The position numbers were made by a program, and so were the translations under genes. DNA of 64,000 nucleotides, taken from contig NZ_JAAAKV010000001.1 in NCBI RefSeq assembly GCF_009905725.1, positions 1 to 64,000 on the forward strand, read 5' to 3'. This document shows positions 25,371-34,429 of this stretch, in pieces (the first letter of the stretch is position 1; each line of letters opens with the position of its first letter). The DNA comes from Emticicia sp. CRIBPO. GTDB taxonomy: Bacteria > Bacteroidota > Bacteroidia > Cytophagales > Spirosomataceae. Below the pieces are notes generated by a model. That model was not told where the DNA came from. It saw only the letters and a program-made list of their open reading frames with translations, and searched no databases.

Positions 25371-27497
25371 ATGACTACAAAACAGCTGCAAATAATCAGC
25401 CAATTACTGAATGTCCATGAAAGAAGTGTCATCAACACGATAAAACTAATAGAAGAAGGGGCCACAGTTCCGTTTATCTCAAGATACAGAAAGGAAGCCA
25501 CAGGCAGCATGGACGAGGTCCAGGTGGCAGAAATAAAGCTACAATACGACAAGTTTACAGAGGCGGACAAAAGACGTGACGCCATCATTAAATCAATAGA
25601 AGAGCAGGGTAAAATGACACCGGAATTGTTGAAAAAGATCAACGATGCCGTTTACATCAATGAATTGGAAGATTTGTACCTGCCTTACAAACAAAAAAGG
25701 AAAACCAAAGCTTCTATCGCCATTGAAAAAGGCCTGGAACCCCTGGCTAAGATCATTTTTGCCCAGGCTGAAAGAAATATAGAGCAAGTGGCCGGTAAAT
25801 ACCTGAACGACCAGGTCAAAGACATTGAAGACGCCCTTGCCGGTGCCCGTGACATCATGGCCGAGTGGATCAACGAAGATATTGACGCCAGAAACAAGGT
25901 CAGGAGGATTTTTGACCGGGAATCGGTGCTGACTTCAAAACTCAAAAAAGGAAAAGAGGAAGAAGGCATCAAGTATAAGGATTATTACGATTTTGCCCAG
26001 GAACTCTCCAGGATTCCTTCTCACCGTCTGTTGGCGATCCGTCGTGGTGAAGAAGAAGGTTTTTTAAAGGTTTCCATTGACATTGATAACGACAAGGCGG
26101 CTGATGCCCTTGAAAGGCAATATCTGAAAGGTTTCGGAGAGCCGAAGGCTCAGGTAGAAATGGCGATCCAGGACTCACTTAAAAGGTTGCTGGTGCCCAG
26201 TATTGAAACCGAATACGACAATAAATCGAAGGAAAAAGCGGATAAAGAGGCCGTTTTGATCTTTTCAACTAACCTCAGACAATTACTCCTTTCCGCTCCG
26301 CTGGGACAAAAACGCATCCTGGCTATAGATCCCGGTTTCAGAACGGGTTGCAAGACCGTCGTTTTGAATGAACTGGGAGATTTGCTTTACGATACCGTCA
26401 TTTACCCGATGGACAAGAAAGTGGAAGCCGAAGCGAGGGTCAGAAAACTGATAGAAGATTATAAAATTGAGGCTGTTGCCATCGGTAACGGCACAGCCGG
26501 AAGAGAGACCGAGAGTTTTGTCAAGGCACTGATCAAAAACACGCCGTCGATTTCCAAGGTACTGGTATTCTCAGTTTCTGAGCAGGGGGCTTCTATTTAT
26601 TCTGCCTCACCTGTCGCCAGGGAAGAGTTTCCGGATAAGGATGTGACCGTCAGGGGAGCGATTTCTATCGGAAGGCGTTTAAAAGATCCTCTGGCTGAAC
26701 TGGTGAAAATTGATCCTAAATCAATCGGTGTAGGGCAATATCAGCACGATGTCAATCCCAAGTTCCTGAAAGAAAGCCTTGACGGCGTGGTGGAGAGCTG
26801 CGTAAACCAGGTGGGCGTTGAGCTTAACACTGCGAGCAAGCACCTGCTGGGGTACGTATCCGGATTAGGGCCCACGCTGGCTCAGAATATTGTGGACTAC
26901 AGGACCGCTAACGGTAAGTTCTCGACCAGGGATGAATTGAAAAAGGTACCGAGACTGGGTGGAAAAGCGTTTGAGCAGGCCGCGGGCTTCCTCAGGATAC
27001 ACGGAGCTAAGAATCCGCTGGACAATTCGGCCGTGCACCCGGAAAGCTACCATATAGTGACCAAAATGGCTAAAGATGCTGGAGTTACCATTTCACAATT
27101 GATTGAAAATGAATCATTAAGAAAATCTATTGACCTTAAAAAGTATGTTTCTGCAGATATCGGATTGCCGACTTTGACGGATATTATCCAGGAGCTGGCC
27201 AAACCGGGCCGTGACCCGCGTGCCCAGCTCGAAGTTTTCGAATTTGGTAATGTGCACGACATTCAGGACCTTCGTGAAGGAATGGTCTTGCCGGGTATTG
27301 TGACCAATATTACCGCATTTGGCTGTTTTGTAGACATTGGGGTGCACCAGGATGGCCTCGTGCATGTATCTCAGATGGCCAACAGATTTATCAAAGACCC
27401 GAATGAGGTGGTGAAAGTACACCAGAAAGTGCAGGTAAAAGTAACAGAAGTGGACGCTAAACGGAAAAGGATTGCCCTGAGTATGAAAGATATTTAA
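25371..27497 (+). CDS. tex: Tex-family RNA-binding transcription accessory protein
   Basis: Cytoplasmic nucleic-acid-binding protein of 708 residues. Domains: Tex N-terminal helical region (VPFISRYRKEATGSMDE), a YqgF/RNase-H-like domain (ILAIDPGFRTGCKTVVL) at about 310-440, helix-hairpin-helix repeats (TAQNIVDYR-like, FSTRDELKKVPRLGGKAFEQ in part) and a C-terminal S1 domain (GMVLPGIVTNITAFGCFVD). Members affect transcription and ribosome-associated processes; the exact role is unsettled. The start at 25371 (MTTKQLQI) is preferred; an upstream ATG at 25332 adds 13 residues not typical of the family. The serine dehydratase gene follows after 3 bp. Confidence 0.92.
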   Translation: MTTKQLQIISQLLNVHERSVINTIKLIEEGATVPFISRYRKEATGSMDEVQVAEIKLQYDKFTEADKRRDAIIKSIEEQGKMTPELLKKINDAVYINELEDLYLPYKQKRKTKASIAIEKGLEPLAKIIFAQAERNIEQVAGKYLNDQVKDIEDALAGARDIMAEWINEDIDARNKVRRIFDRESVLTSKLKKGKEEEGIKYKDYYDFAQELSRIPSHRLLAIRRGEEEGFLKVSIDIDNDKAADALERQYLKGFGEPKAQVEMAIQDSLKRLLVPSIETEYDNKSKEKADKEAVLIFSTNLRQLLLSAPLGQKRILAIDPGFRTGCKTVVLNELGDLLYDTVIYPMDKKVEAEARVRKLIEDYKIEAVAIGNGTAGRETESFVKALIKNTPSISKVLVFSVSEQGASIYSASPVAREEFPDKDVTVRGAISIGRRLKDPLAELVKIDPKSIGVGQYQHDVNPKFLKESLDGVVESCVNQVGVELNTASKHLLGYVSGLGPTLAQNIVDYRTANGKFSTRDELKKVPRLGGKAFEQAAGFLRIHGAKNPLDNSAVHPESYHIVTKMAKDAGVTISQLIENESLRKSIDLKKYVSADIGLPTLTDIIQELAKPGRDPRAQLEVFEFGNVHDIQDLREGMVLPGIVTNITAFGCFVDIGVHQDGLVHVSQMANRFIKDPNEVVKVHQKVQVKVTEVDAKRKRIALSMKDI

Positions 27498-27500
27498 GCC

Positions 27501-28922
27501 ATGGATTCAATCAGCGTATTTGAAATCATCAAGGTGGGAATAGGCCCGTCCAGTTCCCATACCATGGGCCCCTGGAATGCGGCAGAGTATTTTATCGATT
27601 ATCTGAAGGAAAACGGGGTATTTGGGCAGTTAAAAGCTGTTCAGGTGCATTTGTTCGGTTCTCTGGCCAAAACCGGTATGGGCCATGGAACGGATCTGGC
27701 TGTGGTGATGGGCCTGGCCGGGGAAAATTTCAGGAAAATCGACACCCGGCTCATCCCAGATAAGCTGGCTAAAATCAAAAACGACAAAGTGATCAGTGCC
27801 GGCGGAAGCCTGGCTATTGGTTTTGACTTTGAAAAGGATATTGTTTTTCACTTTAAAGAATCCCTTCCTTTTCATCCCAATGGCATCCGGTTTACCGGGA
27901 CGCTAAGTAATGGTGAAGAGATAAGCAGGGAGTATTTTTCGGTAGGCGGCGGTTTTGTCATTACCGAAGGCGAGACAGACTCCAGGATCAAAAAGATTGT
28001 CTGCCCCTACCCTTGTCATTCGGCCCTGACGATCGTCGATTATTGCAGAAAGATGAATCTGAGCGTGTCGGAGCTGATCATGCTGAATGAAAAAGCCTGG
28101 CGTACAGAAGAAGAAGTAAAACAGGCGGCCCTCAATATTTTCAGAGAAATTAAGGAGGCCATTTTCAGGGGAATCAACACGCCGGGTATTTTACCGGGCG
28201 GGTTGAATGTCAAAAGAAGATCCGCTGAACTCAACAAAAAACTGCTGGGAGAGCAGACTTTTACCGACCTGAACGACTGGATTGCCAAAGTCAGATCAGT
28301 TGCTCCCTCATTTTCCAATGTCAATAAGTGGGTTTCCTGCTTTGCACTTGCTGTGAATGAGGAAAATGCTGCTTTCGGCCGTATCATCACCGCTCCTACC
28401 AACGGAGCCTCAGGTGTTTTGCCTGCGGTGATGATGTATGCGTACCTCTTTACAGAAGATTTTACGGAAGAAAAAGCCATCAGGTTTATTCTTACCGCCG
28501 GAGAGCTGGGTACTTTATTCAAGAAAAACGCCACAATTTCAGCCGCCATGGGCGGCTGTCAGGCAGAAGTGGGTGTTTCGTCTGCGATGTCGGCCGGGGC
28601 TTTGGTTGAGATCCTCGGCGGTACGCCTGAGCAGGTCCTGATGGCCGCAGAAATTGCCATGGAGCATCATTTAGGTCTGACCTGTGACCCTATCGGTGGT
28701 CTGGTGCAGATTCCATGTATAGAAAGGAATTCGATGGGTGCTATCAAGGCGATAACAGCGGCCAATATAGCCATAGAAAGTGACCCTTCAGACGCCAAAG
28801 TATCGCTGGATGCGGTGATCAAAAGCATGTGGGAAACGGCCCTCGACATGAATAATAAATACAAAGAAACCTCTGAAGGAGGCCTGGCCGTCAATGTTCC
28901 TGTGAATGTGGCCGAATGTTAA
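27501..28922 (+). CDS. sdaA: L-serine dehydratase (iron-sulfur, single chain)
   Basis: Oxygen-sensitive [4Fe-4S] L-serine ammonia-lyase giving pyruvate and ammonia, 473 residues, with the beta and alpha domains fused as in E. coli SdaA. Seen: VGIGPSSSHTMGPW at the N-terminus, the Fe-S ligand cysteines in MGGCQAEVG and LTCDPIGGLVQIPC, and the glycine-rich NGASGVLPAVMMYA. It starts 3 bp after tex, so both are probably co-transcribed, and it precedes nagB by 39 bp. Confidence 0.93.
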   Translation: MDSISVFEIIKVGIGPSSSHTMGPWNAAEYFIDYLKENGVFGQLKAVQVHLFGSLAKTGMGHGTDLAVVMGLAGENFRKIDTRLIPDKLAKIKNDKVISAGGSLAIGFDFEKDIVFHFKESLPFHPNGIRFTGTLSNGEEISREYFSVGGGFVITEGETDSRIKKIVCPYPCHSALTIVDYCRKMNLSVSELIMLNEKAWRTEEEVKQAALNIFREIKEAIFRGINTPGILPGGLNVKRRSAELNKKLLGEQTFTDLNDWIAKVRSVAPSFSNVNKWVSCFALAVNEENAAFGRIITAPTNGASGVLPAVMMYAYLFTEDFTEEKAIRFILTAGELGTLFKKNATISAAMGGCQAEVGVSSAMSAGALVEILGGTPEQVLMAAEIAMEHHLGLTCDPIGGLVQIPCIERNSMGAIKAITAANIAIESDPSDAKVSLDAVIKSMWETALDMNNKYKETSEGGLAVNVPVNVAEC

Positions 28923-28961
28923 CCGTAATACAAATTCCTTAAAATTATAACCGAATTACCT

Positions 28962-29678
28962 ATGCAGATCGAAACTTTCGAAAATCCGGAAGCCCTGGCT
29001 CTCCACACCGCTCAATACATCATAGACCTGGTGAGAAACAAACCGGACGCAACACTTATCCTGACTTCAGGAGACACCCCGGTACATACTTACAAACTGA
29101 TCACGCAGATGGCGGAGCCTGGTTTATTTGACAAGACTACCATTGTGGGGCTTGACGAATGGGTGGGTATTCCTCCCACCAGTGAGGGCAGTTGCCGGTA
29201 TATTGTAGAAGAAAACCTTTTAAAACCGCTGAACGTCAACCCTGAGGTTTATACCTTCTTTGACGGTTTGTCGGATGATCTGCAGTCGGAGTGTAAACGG
29301 ATTGATAAAATATTGCTGGACAAAGGCGGTGCTGATTTTATGATCGTGGGTATCGGTCTGAACGGCCATATTGGCTTGAATGAACCCGGAACACCCTTTG
29401 ATTTGTATTGTCATGTATCTCAGCTGGCCGATATTACGGTTTCTGTGGGACAGAAATACTTTAAAGAAAATACCGCTCTGACCCAGGGCATCACGGTAGG
29501 TTTAAAGCACCTGATGGAAGCCAAAACGGCCGTTATTATAGCTTCAGGAGCCAGAAAAGCCGGGATACTAAAACGTACTGTTGAAGAAAAACCTGATCCG
29601 GAGTTACCATCTACGATATTTCAGTTGCACGCTGACGGCCGCATCTGGGCTGACGAGGCTGCTGCAGCCCTTATTTAA
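28962..29678 (+). CDS. Glucosamine-6-phosphate deaminase / 6-phosphogluconolactonase family
   Basis: Sugar-phosphate isomerase-fold enzyme of 238 residues. Seen: the phosphate loop LILTSGDTPVHTYKLI, the catalytic region GLDEWVGI, and GIGLNGHIGLNEPG with the catalytic histidine, which are the NagB marks. NagB converts glucosamine-6-phosphate to fructose-6-phosphate and ammonia. The glutamate/aspartate set favours NagB over 6-phosphogluconolactonase, but some Bacteroidota paralogues have other substrates. Tail-to-tail 4-bp overlap with the Hsp70 gene. Confidence 0.83.
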   Translation: MQIETFENPEALALHTAQYIIDLVRNKPDATLILTSGDTPVHTYKLITQMAEPGLFDKTTIVGLDEWVGIPPTSEGSCRYIVEENLLKPLNVNPEVYTFFDGLSDDLQSECKRIDKILLDKGGADFMIVGIGLNGHIGLNEPGTPFDLYCHVSQLADITVSVGQKYFKENTALTQGITVGLKHLMEAKTAVIIASGARKAGILKRTVEEKPDPELPSTIFQLHADGRIWADEAAAALI

Positions 29679-30955
29679 GCCGTTTCAGGTTTCATGAATA
29701 CCAGCGAACTGTATGCGAGTCCGGTGGCCACACTGTAAAAGTTGTCGCCGGACTTTATTTTTTCCTGTCCGAAGTGTCTGATAAACATATTTTTAAGCGG
29801 TCTTACCTGCGAGGTACCCCCTGTCATAAAGACCACATCTACCTGGTTTTTGTCAATATTGTTTTCCTGCAGAAATGTTTCCAGGTAGGCTTCTATGCTG
29901 CCCAGGTTTTTATGTATAATTTCCGTTTCAAAATCAGCCAGGTCTATTTTTTCTGACAATTCAATTTCATTCCTGTTAAACTCGAAAAGTGACGAATCTT
30001 TTTCGGTCAGTTCAATCTTCACCCTTTCAATTTCCTTAAACAAGACATAGCCCAGATTGTCGGCAATCAGCGTCTGGAGGTTTTTCACCCGCACATCATT
30101 TCCCGAAAGAAAATATGACTTGGCAATGTTCGTTTTCATCCTGAGAGAATCGAGGAAGTTCATTTTTTCCCATGAACAGATGCTGGTGAAATAGGTCAGA
30201 GGCAGATCCAGCCATTTTCCCATGCTGAATTGTTCTTTGACACCCCTGCCGAAATGCGGTGTCCCTTTGCTCCACATGATATCTGACTCAAAGCTGTCAC
30301 CACCGATATAAATACCTCCCTGGGCAATCATATCTCCTTTTCGGTCGGTATTATTAACGGCTTCCGGATTGAGTTTCATCAGGGAGAAATCAGAAGTACC
30401 GCCACCAAAGTCGGCCACTAATACGATTTCTTCTTTAGCAATCTGTCTTTCATAGGCAAAAGCCGCTCCTACCGGCTCCATCTGGAAGTAGAAAGTTTCA
30501 AAACCGGCCAGTCTGGCGGCTTTGGAGAGTCTTTCCTGGGCCAGCTTATCCTTTTCTTCGACCACATCAAAAACAACAGGACGGCCGAAAATAGCCCTGT
30601 CGATGGTCTCTCCCAGAAACTCATCCGCCTGCTTTTTCAGATGAAGGAGGATTAATGCCACAAGGTCCTCAGCTTTGTATCTTTTATTGCCTATTTTTGT
30701 GTCTATGAAACTCTTGTTCGGAAGTACTTTTTTGATGGATTTAAGAAAACGCCCTTTCATCCTGCTTTGTACATATTCCTGTATGGCCTGTTCGCCTACA
30801 AAAAAGGTCTCAAAGACACTGCGGTTCTGAATTTCAGGAAAAAACAAAAGAGAAGGGGTTGAAAACAGTTTGATGACTTTGTTGCTTTCCTGATCAAATA
30901 TGGCCAAAGCTGAGTTAGTGGTTCCGAAATCAATACCGTAGATATATTTGCTCAT
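29675..30955 (-). CDS. Hsp70-family protein, ATPase domain only
   Basis: DnaK-like actin-fold ATPase of 426 residues. Seen: YGIDFGTTNSALAIF (phosphate 1), VADFGGGTSDFSLM (phosphate 2) and VFMTGGTSQVRPL (adenosine). The length ends with the nucleotide-binding domain; there is no substrate-binding domain or lid, as in YegD-type proteins. A chaperone role is therefore unlikely to be standard, and partner proteins are unknown. A TACTTTTG element lies 69 bases upstream. Confidence 0.85.
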   Translation of the reverse strand: MSKYIYGIDFGTTNSALAIFDQESNKVIKLFSTPSLLFFPEIQNRSVFETFFVGEQAIQEYVQSRMKGRFLKSIKKVLPNKSFIDTKIGNKRYKAEDLVALILLHLKKQADEFLGETIDRAIFGRPVVFDVVEEKDKLAQERLSKAARLAGFETFYFQMEPVGAAFAYERQIAKEEIVLVADFGGGTSDFSLMKLNPEAVNNTDRKGDMIAQGGIYIGGDSFESDIMWSKGTPHFGRGVKEQFSMGKWLDLPLTYFTSICSWEKMNFLDSLRMKTNIAKSYFLSGNDVRVKNLQTLIADNLGYVLFKEIERVKIELTEKDSSLFEFNRNEIELSEKIDLADFETEIIHKNLGSIEAYLETFLQENNIDKNQVDVVFMTGGTSQVRPLKNMFIRHFGQEKIKSGDNFYSVATGLAYSSLVFMKPETA

Positions 30956-31024
30956 AAAATTACTTTCTTTTTAATCGATCACTCTGAATCATTATCCCGG
31001 GATGTGGGTTTTCTAAACGGGGTG

Positions 31025-31032
31025 CAAAAGTA
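31025..31032 (-). promoter_or_regulatory. Putative -7 element (TACTTTTG) for the Hsp70-like gene
   Basis: On the minus strand it matches TAnnTTTG; the leader to the ATG would be about 65 bases. No -33 box is clear. Confidence 0.4.
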
Positions 31033-31055
31033 GTCAAACAAATTGAAAGCTTAAA

Positions 31056-31460
31056 ATGAAAATAAAAAGGAAATCGATAATTATTCTCGTCATTGTTGTT
31101 GCAGGAATCTTAATCATATGGAATACTTTCTCTATCGGGGGTATTGAAGACCTGAAGGGCGATTTCAAAGAAACGGCTTTTTACCGCAACGAAAACAATA
31201 CCGGGCCCATCAGAAGAATTTATGCGGTGACCCTCTCAGACACCCTCTGGGACCAGATGGAGAAATACGGAGATTTTATGCCGCATACCAAATATGGCAA
31301 CACAAAAGTCTATTTTTTCAGGAATACCCAGCCTTTTCCAACCACTATTCTGCCTGAGGCCCCCAATTTCGGTAAAGGTTTTGAAGAATTCTGCATAGGG
31401 GTTTATGAAAAAGAAAGCATGGGCAATGTCACTTTCGAAAAGTACCCTTTCAAAAAGTAA
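31056..31460 (+). CDS. Hypothetical membrane-anchored protein
   Basis: Protein of 134 residues with one N-terminal membrane span or uncleaved signal (about residues 7-24) and a soluble domain outside. The second half (KVYFFRNTQPFPTTILPEAP) has no motif I recognise. Start chosen at the only ATG before the hydrophobic span. Its stop overlaps the convergent NUDIX gene by 11 bp. Confidence 0.65.
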   Translation: MKIKRKSIIILVIVVAGILIIWNTFSIGGIEDLKGDFKETAFYRNENNTGPIRRIYAVTLSDTLWDQMEKYGDFMPHTKYGNTKVYFFRNTQPFPTTILPEAPNFGKGFEEFCIGVYEKESMGNVTFEKYPFKK

Positions 31461-31974
31461 GCTTCCTGATCATCCTCAGAATGGATTCTTCGGTCGTATA
31501 ATTTTCGATATCCCGGACGTTGATCCAGCGGACAGCATTGGTTTCATGATTTTGCTCCGGAGACTGGTCTGAGCTGGCTTCAAACAAATACCTGACGTCG
31601 TAATGAAGGTGTTCCGGCACGCCTTTATGTTCCGGGATACGGTGAATATCCACATCAAAAACCGGGGCTTCATTAACCGATATTGCCAGGCCGGTTTCTT
31701 CCTGCACTTCTGTCAGGGCCACTTCCAGCGTATCCGGATTACCATCACAATGCCCGCCGGGTTGGAGCCACCTGCCGAGCTTTTTATGATGAAGAAGAAG
31801 CACTTTCTGGTGAACAGGGTCAACCACCAGGGCCGAAGCCGTCACATGACCTGTCAGCAGCGACCGTTCAAAGCAGTTTTCGTACGTTGAAATAAATGAC
31901 AGGAAATCAGTGTGCATCTTTGTTTCATTTCCCTCAGTTGGGTGGTAACTTTGCAGCTTCTTCAATAATTCCAT
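31450..31974 (-). CDS. NUDIX hydrolase
   Basis: Protein of 174 residues. The Nudix box is visible as GGHCDGNPDTLEVALTEVQE followed by ETGL, with the usual arginine of REUXEE replaced by Thr. The metal-binding glutamates are kept. The substrate (nucleotide sugar, dNTP or other) is not predictable. The frame stays open much further upstream (to 32289), but that part lies antisense to the DUF2911 gene and reads as non-coding, so the start is placed at 31974 (MELLKKLQSYHP). The 28-bp divergent spacer to the DUF2911 gene implies overlapping promoters. Confidence 0.87.
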   Translation of the reverse strand: MELLKKLQSYHPTEGNETKMHTDFLSFISTYENCFERSLLTGHVTASALVVDPVHQKVLLLHHKKLGRWLQPGGHCDGNPDTLEVALTEVQEETGLAISVNEAPVFDVDIHRIPEHKGVPEHLHYDVRYLFEASSDQSPEQNHETNAVRWINVRDIENYTTEESILRMIRKLTF

Positions 31975-32002
31975 GGTGTCTGTTGACTTAAAAATATAAT
32001 GT

Positions 32003-32836
32003 ATGAGAAAATTCAGCCTTGTCCTGATTTTAATGGGTTTGTCGGGCTCACTTTTTGCCCAGGTTATTCCACAGCCAAGTCCGGGTGCGAATATCTCACA
32101 AACGGTCGGAATTACCAAAATTAACGTGGAATACTCACGCCCTGGTGTCAAAGGCAGAAAGGTGTTCGGAGACCTGGTCAAATTCGGGAAAGTCTGGAGA
32201 ACCGGGGCCAATGCAGCGACCAAAATAAGCATCAGCAACGACATCACCGTAAATGGTATGCCCCTCAAAGCAGGTAAATATGCCATCATGAGTATTCCAG
32301 AGTCTCAATCCTGGACCCTGATCTTTTCGAAAGAGCTCAATATCAATGAAGAAAATTATACGGAAGATTACGATGTGTTGAGGGTGGTGTCCAAAGTTAT
32401 TCCTGCCGAACAAACTGAATCGTTTTCTATAGATTTCTCGGATATTTCAGAAGACAAAGCCAGGATGAATTTTAGCTGGGAGAAAACAAGGGTTTCGGTC
32501 GATATCGCCGTCAACAACCGCTCAGCCCTGGCCCTGGAAGTGGAATCAAGAAATGATGAAGCAGCTGCCGTTTTCCAGCAGGGAGCGGAATACCTGGTGA
32601 ATAAAGACATAGACCTGAACTATGCCCTGGAACTGATCGACAAATCGATTCTGCTTAAGGAAACATTCAGAAACAACTGGGTGAAATCAAGAATTCTTGA
32701 AAAAACAGGCAAAAAGGAAGAGGCGTTGAAACTGCTGATCAAGGCAAAAGACATGGGCGATCTTGATCCTGTATATCAATTCTACAAGGAAATCATCGAA
32801 GCAAGTATTCAAAAATTAAGTCCGAAATCAAAATAA
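32003..32836 (+). CDS. DUF2911 domain exported protein
   Basis: Protein of 277 residues with a cleavable signal peptide ending near LFAQ. The DUF2911 core is clear: ISQTVGITKINVEYSRPGVK, then FGKVWRTGANAATKI and AGKYAIMSIPES. A helical, TPR-like C-terminal part (about 170-270) follows. The family is common in Bacteroidota and has no established function. Convergent with the YncE-like gene, 6 bp apart. Confidence 0.88.
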   Translation: MRKFSLVLILMGLSGSLFAQVIPQPSPGANISQTVGITKINVEYSRPGVKGRKVFGDLVKFGKVWRTGANAATKISISNDITVNGMPLKAGKYAIMSIPESQSWTLIFSKELNINEENYTEDYDVLRVVSKVIPAEQTESFSIDFSDISEDKARMNFSWEKTRVSVDIAVNNRSALALEVESRNDEAAAVFQQGAEYLVNKDIDLNYALELIDKSILLKETFRNNWVKSRILEKTGKKEEALKLLIKAKDMGDLDPVYQFYKEIIEASIQKLSPKSK

Positions 32837-32842
32837 CCGGTA

Positions 32843-33877
32843 TTACTCCCAGACTGCGATGCCGTTGGGTTTATTCCCCGTCGCTATCCGTTTGATCTCT
32901 TTTTTAGTTTCTGCGTTGATGACAATCGCCGTATTCCCAAACTGATTGATCAGAATCGCTTTTGAAAACTGATCACTGAAAGCAATCATGTGAGGGCCGT
33001 TTGAAGAAGCAAAAGTGGCCGTTTTCTCCCATTTGTCTGCCCCTTTCTTAAAGATATAAACATTGTCGTCGGATTTTGAGCAAACCCATATTTCCAGGGT
33101 TTTGGGATTATAGACCATAAAACCCGGTGTAAAATCAAAATCAATAAAATCAACGGCCTTCAGTGCGTTTAAATCTACAATATTCAGTGTTTTGCGAATA
33201 GAATTCTCCACAAAGATGCTGTTATCGAGTCCCGGCCATACATTACCCGGATTGGGATCTACCTTAATTTCTTTGATGATGGTTTTGGCTGCAATATCGA
33301 TAACGGTCACAAAACTGCTTTCTCCGCAAGACACCACCGCATACTTTTCGTCTTTGGAAAAAATAATCTCAGAAGGGTCGGCATCCACTACAATCTGATT
33401 TTTCAGGCTGCCGGTTTCAATATCATACACATACACCCTGCCTGAATGGCTCATGCCCGCTGTCCAGATTTCCTTTTCGTCCGGCGAAATGATCGCATTA
33501 TGATTGGCCTGAGGAACTTCTATTTCTACTTTCACTTTTCCGTCAGAGGTATTCAGAACGATGACTTTCCCGGGTACACTCATGTGGTGCATGCCGTCAT
33601 GCCCTTTCGAAAAATCAAAGTAGGGCAAGGCAATAGACACATATTTGCGGGATTTGGAGAAGTATATGTGATGTGAGAAAGTGTTTCCATCTGTTTTTAA
33701 CCATATTTTATCTTTTATTTTCAGGCTGTTCAGATCCAGTACATCTATATTATTATCCCCCCCGTTGATGATCACGGCAGAATTGGGTTCAATTGAAGAA
33801 GATCTGGAAGGCGATTTGGTTTTACAGGATACAGAAAGTAAAACGAACGGTAAGATAAATGAAAGCCTGGAAAACAT
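32843..33877 (-). CDS. YncE-like beta-propeller lipoprotein
   Basis: Exported protein of 344 residues with a lipobox (LLSVSC, C18). The body is built of YVTN/lactonase-type blades (repeating patterns such as VIINGGDNNIDVLDLNSLK and FSKDEKYAVVSCGES). It probably forms a seven-bladed propeller at the periplasmic face; ligand unknown. No catalytic motif is recognised. A terminator separates it from the small gene upstream. Confidence 0.8.
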   Translation of the reverse strand: MFSRLSFILPFVLLSVSCKTKSPSRSSSIEPNSAVIINGGDNNIDVLDLNSLKIKDKIWLKTDGNTFSHHIYFSKSRKYVSIALPYFDFSKGHDGMHHMSVPGKVIVLNTSDGKVKVEIEVPQANHNAIISPDEKEIWTAGMSHSGRVYVYDIETGSLKNQIVVDADPSEIIFSKDEKYAVVSCGESSFVTVIDIAAKTIIKEIKVDPNPGNVWPGLDNSIFVENSIRKTLNIVDLNALKAVDFIDFDFTPGFMVYNPKTLEIWVCSKSDDNVYIFKKGADKWEKTATFASSNGPHMIAFSDQFSKAILINQFGNTAIVINAETKKEIKRIATGNKPNGIAVWE

Positions 33878-33896
33878 AATGAGAAGGGATTAAAAT

Positions 33897-33928
33897 AAAA
33901 AACGTTACCTTTTAGTAAAGATAACGTT
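33897..33928 (-). terminator. Intrinsic terminator of the 99-residue gene
   Basis: Stem AACGTTA-t-CTTT / AAAG-g-TAACGTT read on the minus strand with a wobble, 4-base loop and a T-rich run after it. Confidence 0.7.
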
Positions 33929-33950
33929 CTGAATGTCGTATTTATTAATC

Positions 33951-34250
33951 TTAAAAAAACAAACTTCTGATGACTTGAAAAACAGTTTTGGTGATAGTAA
34001 TCGTAATCTCTTTGAAAAAGGTACCTACTGACTGAGCAATACTCTTTTGGTCAATGGCTTTCTCTTCGGATTGGGCTGCCTCATTTAGCTTCTCTGAAAT
34101 AAAAGCTTGTGATTCAGCTGTTTGTGTTTGACGTAAAGTCTGTCTTTGACTAATTTCTTTCTTTGCCACATTGTTATTTTCACCAATTCCGAATCCGGAA
34201 GAGAAGAAAAATGTGAAAAGAATACCTGAAATAATAAATAATTTTTTCAT
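33951..34250 (-). CDS. Small exported hypothetical protein
   Basis: Protein of 99 residues with a signal peptide (MKKLFIISGILFTFFFSSGFG). The middle is polar, rich in Gln, Glu, Ala and Lys, likely helical; the C-terminal 28 residues (FFKEITITITKTVFQVIRSL) are amphipathic or membrane-associated. It has its own terminator and looks like a single transcription unit. No family recognised. Confidence 0.6.
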   Translation of the reverse strand: MKKLFIISGILFTFFFSSGFGIGENNNVAKKEISQRQTLRQTQTAESQAFISEKLNEAAQSEEKAIDQKSIAQSVGTFFKEITITITKTVFQVIRSLFF

Positions 34251-34362
34251 AAAAAATAATTTAGACCATAAAGATAGGAAGCGAACGCGAAGTTTCCAAA
34301 TTATATTTACTTGATCCCAGGTGACCAGGAGTTACAGAAATGACTGACAGGCAGATAAATAC

Positions 34363-34407
34363 AAAAAACCTGCAGGTAAATACGGCCGTACTCATCTGCA
34401 GGTTTTT
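34363..34407 (-). terminator. Intrinsic terminator of fumC
   Basis: Arms AAAAACCTGCAG / CTGCAGGTTTTT with a 20-base loop that itself holds a palindrome (TACGGCCGTA). On the minus strand it ends in TTTTTT. Confidence 0.8.
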
Positions 34408-34429
34408 AACAGGAATTTCGGAAGTTTGA

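Noticed and set aside
31975-32289. Upstream extension of the NUDIX frame
   Set aside because: It lies antisense to the DUF2911 gene, and its translation looks random and hydrophobic; the NUDIX protein starts sensibly at 31974.
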